From Desulfobacula sp. (GTDB lineage: Bacteria; Desulfobacterota; Desulfobacteria; Desulfobacterales; Desulfobacteraceae), in the NCBI GenBank assembly GCA_029940245.1, contig JAOZRF010000023.1, positions 1 through 13,456 on the forward strand: DNA of 13,456 nt, given 5' to 3'. Positions 1-8,400 of the stretch are shown here, one piece after another (positions within the stretch are counted from its first letter, which is position 1; each line of letters starts with the position of its first letter). The notes under the pieces are model-generated. The model searched no databases. It had not been told where the DNA came from and saw only the letters and a list, made by a program, of their open reading frames with translations. The position numbers were made by a program, and so were the translations under genes.

Positions 1-2
1 CT

Positions 3-521
3 GTAAATCAGGGCTGGAACCTTTTGAGTTCCGATATGGTTTTCAGCGTGACGGAGAAGCTATCTGATAATACCAAGTTTAGCAGCGTGTGGAAGTGGGA
101 AGAAGGCGGCTGGGCCGTATATCTGCCGGGTGGGGGGACGCAGATTTACGCAGATTCAAAAGGGTTTAATGTGCTTTCTACCATCAGCCCAGGCGAGGGA
201 TTCTGGGTAAACAGTGTGGGATCAGAAAGCATTTCCATTGAAGGCACTCTAACCACGGGCAGCCTGACTCTGACTTCAGGCTGGAACCTCATCGGGCTAA
301 AGAGCGGCGAGACAAAGTTGATCACTGCGCTCATCTCCGGCAACAAAAGCAGTATAGCCTCTATCTGGAAATGGGAGAACAGTGCATGGGCAGTTTATCT
401 GCCGGGACAGGATGATGGGGGCGAAGCCTATGCAGGAAGCAAAGGCTTTACTGTGCTTAGCAATATTAAGCCGGGTGAAGGCTTCTGGGTAAATGCAACA
501 CAGCAAATTACCTTGGATTAG
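3..521 (+). CDS. Secreted Trp-rich repeat protein, C-terminal part (5' partial)
   Basis: The reading frame is open from the first complete codon (base 3) to a TAG at 519-521, so the gene starts upstream of the window. A TTG at 24-26 lies inside a repeat and is unlikely to be the real start, because the repeat's opening Gly-Trp-Asn is encoded before it (12-20). Two repeat units are visible, each opening with GWNL and containing a (S/A)(V/I)WKWE...WAVYLPG core, a SKGF segment and a PGEGFWVN ending. They are joined by a Ser/Thr/Gly-rich linker. The last ~80 residues closely match the C-terminus of the transglutaminase-like protein at 11564-12904, and both end NATQQxTLD. The missing upstream part may carry a signal peptide or an enzyme domain. 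I do not recognise a named family; a role in surface attachment, binding or sorting is inference. Confidence 0.75.
   Translation, partial: VNQGWNLLSSDMVFSVTEKLSDNTKFSSVWKWEEGGWAVYLPGGGTQIYADSKGFNVLSTISPGEGFWVNSVGSESISIEGTLTTGSLTLTSGWNLIGLKSGETKLITALISGNKSSIASIWKWENSAWAVYLPGQDDGGEAYAGSKGFTVLSNIKPGEGFWVNATQQITLD
12..215 (+). repeat. Trp-rich repeat unit 1 (type A)
   Basis: Type A unit: GWNLLSSD opening, VWKWEEGGWAVYLPG core and PGEGFWVNS end. It shares a 19-base identical stretch (83-101) with the units at 12671 and 13083 and is similar to the 12671 unit along most of its length. Confidence 0.75.
279..518 (+). repeat. Trp-rich repeat unit 2 (type B)
   Basis: Type B unit: it opens GWNLIGLK rather than GWNLLSS, then has IWKWENSAWAVYLPG and a PGEGFWVN ending. 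Its 3' half is close to the 3' half of the unit at 12671, up to the stop codon. Confidence 0.75.
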
Positions 522-550
522 CTGAAAATCAAAGTCTGTTACCTTTATTT

Positions 551-587
551 AGTGTCTGAACGAAAACCTCGTTCAGGCACTGTTTTA
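551..587 (+). terminator. Rho-independent terminator after the repeat-protein gene
   Basis: An 11-bp stem (552-562 with 570-580, one G-T pair, extendable by an A-T pair) encloses a 7-base loop and is followed by TGTTTT at 581-586. It lies 30 bases after the stop codon and separates the first gene from the operon that starts at 707. The upstream flank has no A-run, so it acts only on the + strand. Confidence 0.8.
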
Positions 588-607
588 AGTATCAGGAAAA
601 TATTTCC

Positions 608-636
608 TTTACAGAATTAAGCTATCTTGATACAGT
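608..636 (+). promoter_or_regulatory. Candidate sigma-70 promoter for the five-gene operon
   Basis: TTTACA (608-613, 5 of 6 against TTGACA) is followed after 17 bases by TACAGT (631-636, 4 of 6 against TATAAT). It lies between the terminator and the gene at 707. A small inverted repeat, AGGAAA-ATA-TTTCCT (594-608), overlaps its upstream edge and could be an operator. This is assigned from consensus only. Confidence 0.3.
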
Positions 637-706
637 TTTTTATTGTAAGAAATGGCGAGTATGTTCGTCTAAACAGGTAGAATACATTTAAGGAAATAAA
701 GGACTG

Positions 707-2068
707 GTGATTTCAGTGAGCCATCGAATTTCTGAGAGATTGATTATTGTACTGCTTGTTTCTGCACTATTGACTATTTTTTTTGCAGGCGGATTACATG
801 CCCAGATTGCTCAGACAATAACTATATCATCCTCACCAAACCCTGTGGGCTCGGGAGCCAGAGCACTCGGTATGGGAGGGGCATTCATAGGGATTGCCGA
901 TGATGCAACTGCCGCATCCTGGAACCCGGCCGGCCTTATCCAGCTTGAAACACCTGAACTCTCCGTTGTGGGGGAATATAACAGCAGGACGGAAGACACG
1001 TCCTATACCGCCTTCCCCGAGGCATCCGGTCCTCAAAGGGTTTCCAGTTTTGAACTCAACTACTTCAGCCTGGCCTGCCCATTTAATTTCTTAAACTGGA
1101 ACATGATTGCGTCGTTAAACTTTCAGCACCTGTATGATTTCAACAAAAAAGTGGGGTTCAGCTATACGGATAACCCTTCTTCCGGACCGCCCCTGAGCCT
1201 TAAAAACAGCATTGATTACAAGCAGGAAGGGGGCTTGAGCGCCATTTCTCCAGCCTTTGCAGTTCAGATAACCCCTGAAATATCTTTTGGCTTTACTTTA
1301 AATTTCTGGGAGGATACATTTCAAGATAACGGCTGGAAATCTGTTTATAATTCCATGGGCACGGGAACATTTGCCGGTTTTCCCTTTACAGTCAAAACAA
1401 ATATCCGGGAAGAATACGAGATGAGCGGTTTTAATTACAATGCAGGGATCTTTTGGAATATTAACCATATATTTTCTATGGGTGCTGTATTTAAGTCACC
1501 GTTTTCTGCCAAATTAAAGCACGATTATAGTTCTGTCTCCTCTGTTACTTTCCCCACGGCGCCCGCATCCAACACTTCCAATAAGATCAATTATTCGGAA
1601 GAGGAAACCCTGGATATGGCTTATTCCTATGGATTGGGGCTTTCCGCACGGTTAAGCGATGCCTTGACTTTAGGTATAGATGTTTATCGTACGGAATGGG
1701 GAGATTATGTGCTTCATCGTGCAGATGGAACGGAAACAAACCCCATTACGGGAAAACTACAGAGTGAATCCGATATTTGCGCAACTACACAGGTCAGGAT
1801 AGGGGGTGAATATCTGATCATCGGGGAAAAAACGATAGTGCCGATTCGAGCAGGAATCTTTTATGATCCTGAACCATCAGAAAAAAATCCGGAAGATTTC
1901 TGGGGCATCAGCTTTGGCTCAGGAATTGCTTATAAGAAAATTGTTTACGATGTTGCTTATCAATACCGTTTCGGCAGGAATGTCAGAACAACGACGGTGG
2001 GCAATGAACCATCTCACCAGGATGTGGATCAGCACACGGTTTATATGTCCGTGATCTATCATTTTTAA
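707..2068 (+). CDS. PorV/FadL-like outer-membrane beta-barrel protein
   Basis: Predicted outer-membrane protein of 453 residues. It has a basic N-terminus, a hydrophobic segment at about 11-29 and a likely signal-peptidase I site after the HA at 31-32. The mature N-terminus carries the signature GARALGMGGAFIGIADDA (residues 50-67) and then SWNPAGL (71-77), typical of the PorV/PorQ and FadL/OmpP1 barrel families. The remainder alternates polar and aromatic residues as in beta-strands, and the protein ends Tyr-His-Phe; a C-terminal Phe is usual for BAM-assembled barrels. The GTG at 707 follows AAAGGA (698-703) at a short 3-base spacing; the in-frame GTG at 716 is an alternative start. It is the first gene of the operon, 10 bases ahead of the lipoprotein gene, which suggests the two products work together at the outer membrane. 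The transported or bound substrate is unknown. Confidence 0.8.
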   Translation: MISVSHRISERLIIVLLVSALLTIFFAGGLHAQIAQTITISSSPNPVGSGARALGMGGAFIGIADDATAASWNPAGLIQLETPELSVVGEYNSRTEDTSYTAFPEASGPQRVSSFELNYFSLACPFNFLNWNMIASLNFQHLYDFNKKVGFSYTDNPSSGPPLSLKNSIDYKQEGGLSAISPAFAVQITPEISFGFTLNFWEDTFQDNGWKSVYNSMGTGTFAGFPFTVKTNIREEYEMSGFNYNAGIFWNINHIFSMGAVFKSPFSAKLKHDYSSVSSVTFPTAPASNTSNKINYSEEETLDMAYSYGLGLSARLSDALTLGIDVYRTEWGDYVLHRADGTETNPITGKLQSESDICATTQVRIGGEYLIIGEKTIVPIRAGIFYDPEPSEKNPEDFWGISFGSGIAYKKIVYDVAYQYRFGRNVRTTTVGNEPSHQDVDQHTVYMSVIYHF

Positions 2069-2073
2069 GGAGG
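2067..2073 (+). promoter_or_regulatory. Shine-Dalgarno site fixing the TTG start at 2079
   Basis: AAGGAGG overlaps the stop codon of the outer-membrane protein gene and sits 5 bases before TTG 2079. This strong site supports TTG as the real start and implies coupling to translation of the upstream gene. Confidence 0.8.
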
Positions 2074-2078
2074 AAGCA

Positions 2079-4100
2079 TTGAAGTTTGTGAGGAAAAGAG
2101 GGCTTGTTTTAATAATCCTTATTGCGTTGTGCCTGTTTTCCGGGTGTATTTCCTCTCCTGGGGAAAATCTCTATATTAAGGATAACAAGACCTATGGCGT
2201 GACAGAGGGGGCTTTTCGACACAGGTGGTGGAATTACTACGAGCGGGGGCTTTCTTTTGCAGATGGGCAATTTTTTCAGGAGGCCGTTTCAGATCTTAAG
2301 CAGGCTGCTAAATATAGGATAAAAGATCAGCGCAGAGCCAGAACTTACGGGATGCACTTTGTTGATTATTTCCCCCACAGGGAGTTGGGTATCGTTTATT
2401 ATCAGATGGGGAATCTAAAGGAAGCCGGAAGGGAATTGGAGCTTTCTTTAAACAATTTTCCTTCAGCAAAGGCCCGGTTTTATCTTGACAGAGTCCGTAA
2501 GGCTTTGATTGAGCATGAGGCAAAAGCAGCGCTGCCGCCACGGCTTACCTTAAGCTTCAAGGCCGATGAGATCTGGACGCGGGAAGACCCTGTGGTTGTG
2601 TCTGGTGTTGCCGAAGATGAACAATATGTAGCAGGCCTTTTTATCAGGGGCGTGCCCCTGTTTCTGGAAGGCTCACAAAAAAGGATTCCCTTTAAGAAAA
2701 GTCTGGTCCTTTCCCAGGGGCGGCACGCCATTGAGGTTGCGGCAAAAAATCTTTTGGGAAAGGTTACAAAAGATCGGGTGATTATCCATGTGGACCGGGA
2801 AGGACCCATGATTACGCTGGATGAAATACTGTTTGACGAAGCCGTATCAGGACGATCCGTAACAATTTTAGGCTCGATTTATGATGAAGCCGGCGTGTCT
2901 GAACTGAACATCAATGGCCGGTCGATTCCTGTTCAGGAGAGTAAAGAGTTTTTTTTCTCTGAAAGGTTCCTGGCAGACAAAAACGATTTTAAATTAAAAA
3001 CCAGAGATCGACTGGGAAACCAGACATCCACCATTATTCCCCTTTCCAGTATCCAATCCACAACTCCAAATTCAGTACTAGTTGCCAGCGCAGATTCTGA
3101 TTTTACGGATTATCTTGTGGCCGGCATTTTTGGCACTAAAGATACCACTCCTCCATTAATAAAATTAAAGGGCTGGACGGACACGCAAACGGTGTTTCTG
3201 GAAAAAATATATCTTGAAGGGCAGATAAGTGACGAGGGCAATGTTGTGAGTCTTGAAGCAAATGGGGTTCCAATGCTGCGCCGCGAGGGCCGGGACATCT
3301 TTTTTAACCACCTTGTGGATCTGAAGGAAGGGGAAAATATTATTTTGCTTGAGGCCATGGACAAGACGGGCAATAAGGCAAGCAGGAAAATCTTTGTGAT
3401 AAGAAAGATTCCCCAGGCCCTCCAGCTTAGTGAGCGCCTGAGCCTGACTGTTTTTCCTTTTGAGAGAAAAGGAGCAGTTGCTCAAGGCGGTCTTTCCTTT
3501 CAGGATAATCTGATCGATAATCTGATTAATCAAAATCGATTCAGGATTGTTGAGAGGGATAAGCTTGATATTATTTTAAACGAACAAAAACTCAGCCGAA
3601 CAAAGCTGATCGACAAGAGCACTGCCTTGAAACTGGGCAGGTTAGTGGCAGCCCAGTCCATTATTGCAGGAAGTATTATTGAAACCGGCACGGGTATTGA
3701 GATAGTGGCCAGACTGATTGATACTGAGACATCCGAGGTACTGGCTGCAGAGGATGTCTATGACGAAGTTAAAGATCTTCCTGCATTAAAATCTCTGGCT
3801 GAAGGGATGGCCGTTAAATTTCACAGGGACTTTCCTTTAATGGAGGGTCTGATTCTTCAGAAAAAGGGCAAATACATATTTACGGACTTGGGGCAGGGCA
3901 GGGTAAAGATCCAGAGGCGGTTAATCGTCTATCGCGAGGAGCCTGTAAAACATCCGGTTACGGGAAAAATAATTGGGTCAGATAACCAGATTATTGGACG
4001 CGCCCGTGTGACCCAGGTTATGCCTGAGATGTCAAAAGCTGAGCTTCTGGATGCCGGAGACGAATCTATCAAACCTCTAGACAAGGTTATAACTGAGTGA
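2079..4100 (+). CDS. Lipoprotein with TPR, Ig-like, CsgG-like and FlgT-C-like domains
   Basis: Exported lipoprotein of 673 residues. A KFVRKR N-terminus, a hydrophobic core and the lipobox FSGC give lipidated Cys23; the residue after it is Ile, so the lipoprotein should go to the outer membrane. Residues ~50-145 are TPR-like helices. Residues ~155-440 hold about three Ig-like or glucodextranase-B-like beta domains, each ending in a pattern such as 'vDREGP', 'rDRLGN' or 'mDKTGN'. Residues ~455-590 resemble CsgG/FlgO-type domains (VFPFERKG, then RFRIVERDKLD, then LGRLVAAQSIIAGSI, then ARLIDTETSEV). Residues ~590-655 resemble the FlgT C-terminal domain (GKYIFTDLGQGRVK, then ITGK-like and GRARVTQV). 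CsgG-family proteins form or stabilise outer-membrane assemblies. The same two-domain module ends the protein at 5466-8657, which suggests the two interact. Its stop overlaps the GTG start of the sigma gene. Function is not known. Confidence 0.8.
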   Translation: MKFVRKRGLVLIILIALCLFSGCISSPGENLYIKDNKTYGVTEGAFRHRWWNYYERGLSFADGQFFQEAVSDLKQAAKYRIKDQRRARTYGMHFVDYFPHRELGIVYYQMGNLKEAGRELELSLNNFPSAKARFYLDRVRKALIEHEAKAALPPRLTLSFKADEIWTREDPVVVSGVAEDEQYVAGLFIRGVPLFLEGSQKRIPFKKSLVLSQGRHAIEVAAKNLLGKVTKDRVIIHVDREGPMITLDEILFDEAVSGRSVTILGSIYDEAGVSELNINGRSIPVQESKEFFFSERFLADKNDFKLKTRDRLGNQTSTIIPLSSIQSTTPNSVLVASADSDFTDYLVAGIFGTKDTTPPLIKLKGWTDTQTVFLEKIYLEGQISDEGNVVSLEANGVPMLRREGRDIFFNHLVDLKEGENIILLEAMDKTGNKASRKIFVIRKIPQALQLSERLSLTVFPFERKGAVAQGGLSFQDNLIDNLINQNRFRIVERDKLDIILNEQKLSRTKLIDKSTALKLGRLVAAQSIIAGSIIETGTGIEIVARLIDTETSEVLAAEDVYDEVKDLPALKSLAEGMAVKFHRDFPLMEGLILQKKGKYIFTDLGQGRVKIQRRLIVYREEPVKHPVTGKIIGSDNQIIGRARVTQVMPEMSKAELLDAGDESIKPLDKVITE

Positions 4101-4714
4101 AATTTTCTGTTGAGGAAGATCGGCAGTTGTTATTCAGATGTTTTTCCGGAAACAGGAAGGCAACAGAAATCCTGGTTCGGCGATTTTCAGACCTTGTTTA
4201 CCGATCTGTCCAATATACCCTTATGAATAAACAGGTTTCTTTTAATAAATATGACCTTGAAGATCTCCACAACACCATATTTTTACGACTTTTTGAGCAT
4301 GAATACAAAAGGCTTCGGCAGTATCAGGGTAAAAATGGGTGCTCCCTTGGGTCATGGATCAGGACTGTCGCAGTGAGAACAGTGCTGGATCATCTTAGGA
4401 AAAAAGGTCTTGATGCCATGGTATGGCAGAAAAAACTGGTGCCGATTGAACAGGCTTTTGGAATAACGCAAGATGAGATTGAACCATTGGCCGCAATGAA
4501 AAAGGAGGAACAAGGGCATTTACTCCAGGACGGAATCCAAAGCCTGTCCCCACGATATCAATTATTCATGCAGCTCCATTTTGACCATGAGCTTCCAGTT
4601 AAAGAAGTTGCTGAGGCTATGCAGTTGTCTATTGAACACGCCTATACTGTGAAACATCGGGCAATTCAGAAATTAAAAGTGTACGTGGCAGGGGCTATGA
4701 ATACTGAGGTGTAA
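4097..4714 (+). CDS. ECF-type sigma-70 family RNA polymerase sigma factor
   Basis: Sigma factor of 205 residues with only regions 2 and 4, as in the ECF group. Region 2 spans ~20-105: DLEDLHNTIFLRLFEHEY matches the -10-recognising helix area, and GSWIRTVAVRTVLDHLRKK is the typical end of the region. Region 4 spans ~145-196: LSPRYQLFMQLHF, then a helix-turn-helix (LPVKEVAEAMQLSIEHAYTVKHRAIQKL in outline) for the -35 element. The GTG start shares GTGA with the stop of the lipoprotein gene and has no Shine-Dalgarno of its own, so it probably depends on translational coupling. A zinc-finger anti-sigma-like protein follows, as is common for ECF pairs. The regulon cannot be read from here; no convincing self-type ECF promoter was found in the window. 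Confidence 0.88.
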   Translation: MKFSVEEDRQLLFRCFSGNRKATEILVRRFSDLVYRSVQYTLMNKQVSFNKYDLEDLHNTIFLRLFEHEYKRLRQYQGKNGCSLGSWIRTVAVRTVLDHLRKKGLDAMVWQKKLVPIEQAFGITQDEIEPLAAMKKEEQGHLLQDGIQSLSPRYQLFMQLHFDHELPVKEVAEAMQLSIEHAYTVKHRAIQKLKVYVAGAMNTEV

Positions 4715-4786
4715 GAAAAAAAGAATCTTTACGTCTATATGAGTAGAAATTAATTTTTTTTAGACTATGTTTCAACGGAGTTTGTT

Positions 4787-5476
4787 ATGGAAATATTATG
4801 CTCGTATGATGAAATGCTTGCGGATTATTTTGAAGGCCGTCTTTCTGATGAAGATAGAATCGAGATGGAAGCACATCTCTCAAAGTGTAATCTCTGCCGG
4901 GAAACGCTTGTGGCTGTAAATGGTGTTGTGCGGGGCCAGAGCCGGTTTCAACTGGAGGATGCGCCAAAGGAAGTGACCGAGGCTGCAGTATGTCTCATCA
5001 ATAAGCAGATTTGCGTATCGTGCGAGCCCTTGATACAAAGAGTGAGGCGATTTGTTATTGGCATGCCCTTTTATAAAATGCTGAACAGTCTGTACACAAA
5101 AATATCGGAATTTTTTACAACGCCCTGGGCAGGGTGGCGACTTGCACCGATTCGAGGTTCCGAGCGAACAATATCCAAAGATCTTATTAACGTCAGGAAG
5201 CGCTTTAATGGGATTGAAACAGAGATCGAAATCGAAAAAACAGGACACAATAAGGCGCGCATCCGCGTAGAATTACCGGAATATGACACGCAAAAAAAAA
5301 AGCTCCGGGTTACCCTGAAAAGAGATGACAGAGAGATTTCTTCATTTCTCTTGAATGTAGATCGCGTGTTTTTTGAAGACATACCTTTTGGCCATTACAG
5401 CTTAATCTTTGTCAGGGATGATGCAAAGATAGGAACATACCTTTTTGAGATCAGGGAAACTCGTCATGATGGATGA
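4787..5476 (+). CDS. Soluble zinc-finger (zf-HC2-like) anti-sigma factor candidate
   Basis: Protein of 229 residues, well started at ATG 4787 with GGAG 6 bases ahead. Residues 1-40 match the anti-sigma zinc-binding fold: Cys5, then YFEGRLSDEDRIEMEAHL, with His30-x3-Cys34-x2-Cys37, close to the zf-HC2 pattern. Further cysteines lie at 69, 76 and 79. Residues ~145-225 look like a small beta-sandwich (VELPEY, then KKLRVTLKRDD, then FEDIPFGHYSLIF). I see no convincing membrane segment, unlike many anti-sigma factors of this class, so it should be cytoplasmic. It lies between the sigma gene (72 bases upstream) and the cyclase-CHAT gene (11-base overlap), so it probably holds the sigma factor inactive. 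It is also the best candidate substrate or partner of the CHAT protease. The anti-sigma role is inferred from the finger and the gene order. Confidence 0.75.
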   Translation: MEILCSYDEMLADYFEGRLSDEDRIEMEAHLSKCNLCRETLVAVNGVVRGQSRFQLEDAPKEVTEAAVCLINKQICVSCEPLIQRVRRFVIGMPFYKMLNSLYTKISEFFTTPWAGWRLAPIRGSERTISKDLINVRKRFNGIETEIEIEKTGHNKARIRVELPEYDTQKKKLRVTLKRDDREISSFLLNVDRVFFEDIPFGHYSLIFVRDDAKIGTYLFEIRETRHDG

Positions 5477-8400
5477 TAAGACAAAAGAGGCAGGGGATAA
5501 ATCAAACAATATTGAAGGAATCCTGAGGGAGCGTGATCGTCTGGATCAGATACTTTCGGATCGGTTCAAAAAAGAAGTAGTCATTCTTTTCAGTGATATA
5601 TGCGGCTATACACAATATATAGACACAAAGGGTGATATCAGCGGTAGGGCCATGCTTAGGAGACATAATGATATTGTTTTGCCTCAGATTAAAAAACACA
5701 ATGGCGTGCTTATTAAGACGATCGGGGATGCTGTTATGGTTTCCTTTTCAACATCATTGGATGCGATTAAAGCTGCCATAGAAATCCAGAACGATTTGTA
5801 TGAATATAATAACAAGTCAGGGGCTAAAGACAGTATTCGTGTAAAGATCGGGATCAACGTCGGGGAAGCCCTGGTGGAGGAGTCTGATGTCTATGGGGAT
5901 GTTGTCAATGTTGCCTCTCGTATCCAGTCCGAGGCCGGACCGTATCAGATACTGATATCCAGGGTGGTTTACGATCAGGTTCGAGGAAGAGATGATATTC
6001 TCTGCAGATCCCACGGAACAGCCAAGGTAAAGGGTAAAGCCGAGAACTTGGAACTCTACAGGGTGGTTTGGGGAGACGAGGATATTCTTTCCGATGCTGC
6101 ACCAAAGGTTCGATCCTATGGGGCCGAGGGTGAAAAGATAGCCAGGCAGCCTTTTAAAGTGCTTCATCTTGAGGTTACCCGGGAGGGAGAGCGACTGAAG
6201 ATCAGTGCCTGTGAGCAGATGACAGGTGAGGCGAGCACAATCCGGCACTATGAAGAGATACCAGCTTCCATAGACTGGATTGAAAAACAATGCCTTGAGA
6301 TGGTGAATATTTTGAATAATGCCAGTCGCAGGGGCAGTGTTCCCCGCGATATACTGGTAAAACTTAGAGAAGTCGGGCAGGTCTTTTACGACGAGCTATT
6401 CACGCATACTGTCAAGGAGAAGATTAAGAATACCACTGCAGAATATTTAAGCCTTAACCTTGATGATCGACTGGTTCAGATTCCCTGGGAATTACTCAAT
6501 GATGGCCGGCAATTTCTCTGCCAGCGCTTTAACATGGGACGATTGGTCAGGACCCGGCAGACTGTTCCGGGCATCAAGACCCGGATATTGGCGCAGCCAC
6601 TTAAGATGTTGATATTGGCTGATCCCAAGGGTGATTTAAAGGGAGCCTATGCCGAGGGTACGCAGGTGCGCGATCATATGGATAAGGATAAGGATCTGAT
6701 TGATGTATCTCTGCATTCCGGCGAGATCACTTCTGATTTTATAAAGGGAAAGATTAGAAATTTTGACTTTGTACACTTTGCCGGTCATGCAGATTACAAT
6801 TCGGAAAATCCGGGAGAAAGCGGATGGCGATTGACCAAAGGTACCTTTAAAGCCAGCGATATTACAAAAATGGGCGGTGCTGCCGCCATGCCCGCTCTTA
6901 TTTTTTCAAATGCATGCCAGTCGGCCCGCACCAATGAATGGGCCTTAAAAGGGCGTTTTCAGGATGAGATATTTGGATTGGCCAATGCCTTTCTGATAAC
7001 GGGTGTAAAACATTATGTGGGAACCTTCTGGGAGATACTGGATGAACCGAGCAGTTATTTTGCCCTGGAATTTTATAAACAATTATTTTTGGGAAAAACA
7101 ACGGGCGAAGCCATAAAAAATGCGCGAAATGCTCTGATCAAGCAATACGGAGAAGAAAACATAGTCTGGGCAAGTTATCTTTTGTACGGAGACCCCACTT
7201 CCAATTACATGGATCAAATTAAAGGGGTCGGAGAATATGACAAGCCTGCTGCCCGGATTCCACAGGAAGGAAAACCCGGGGCTGCCCGTATTTCTAACGC
7301 AGATGCAGGGGTCAGGGCCAGTGAAGAGGTTATAGATTTTTCCGGAGCCGAGGTTTCAAGAAAAAAAAGGGGCTGGTGGGCCGTGGCAGCCGGGATTATC
7401 CTGTTGGTCGCTGTAATGCTTTGGGGTTATCCCGGGCTGTTGAGACAGGGGACCCAAGAATATGAAAAGGCGGCCCTGGCCTATTACAGTCAGGGTAATT
7501 TCAAAGAAGCATTGAATGCCTGCAATCTTATCGAGGATAAAAGCCCGGATGTTCGTCTGCCTTATCTGATTGCAGGAAACATCTCTTTGAGAAAGGGAGA
7601 TTTGAATGCGGCGAAAGCCTCCTATCAAAGTGCGCTTGCCGCCACAAATGGCACAGATTCACAAAAGGCCGAAGCCTTTGCCGGTCTGGGCCGTATTGCT
7701 TCACTCCAAAAACAGCCGGACGCAGCCCTGAAGTATTATCAACAGTCCACGGATGCAGCCCCGGAGAGCAGCATGGGATACTTGTCCCAGGCACTTTTGC
7801 TTGAAGACAGCGGAAATTATAACCAGGCCCTGGGACTGTTGGGAAAAGCCGGAAAATTTGCCCCGAAGGATCAGGCCCTTGCCGCGATTACGAGAGAAAC
7901 CCGCAGGAAAGTTGCTTTGGCAGGGGATCAGGAAAAACAGGAACGTATCGACAAAATGGTCAAGGACCTGCTGGAAAGTATGAAAACGCCCACCCGGGTC
8001 CTGCCTTCTGACAATTGGACTTCCCCACCCTTAACCCTGTGGCTGATGGATTTTGTAACCCATGGCTACTCCCTTCAGGAAGGAGATGACCGGTTGCTTG
8101 CCTCTGCCATTACAGATCAGATCATCCAGCACAGCCGGGTTCAGATAGTAGAGCGAGCGCTTCTGGATAAACTTTTGGGAGAATTAAAACTGAGTTCCTC
8201 TAAATTGGCAGATCCCGGCACTGCTTTATCGCTGGGAAGGATCATTGCGGCCAGGCTCATCATAAGTGGTAAGATCATCTACTCCGGGCCCCAGACCCAG
8301 GTATCACTGCGTGTTATCGAGATTGAGACAGGCAGGATTTCTGCCGCAGTAAGTGAATCCTTTGGAAGCGCCATGCCCGCGTCATTGCTGGCAGACAAAT

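Noticed and set aside
4715..4786. A separate promoter between the sigma and anti-sigma genes
   Set aside because: The best pair (TTTACG 4728-4733 with TAATTT 4751-4756) is a poor match, and no clear ECF-type -35/-10 pair is visible.
5445..5465. TTG 5445 as the start of the cyclase-CHAT gene
   Set aside because: ATG 5466 has an AGGGA 8 bases upstream and overlaps the previous stop in the usual coupled manner. The TTG would only add seven residues and lacks a good ribosome site.
5817..6290. Open frame of 157 codons on the minus strand
   Set aside because: It lies fully antisense to the cyclase-CHAT gene, has no recognisable domain, and its sequence is explained by the strongly supported + strand protein. 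Other antisense frames inside 2308-3533, 4785-5382 and 7356-7794 were rejected for the same reason.
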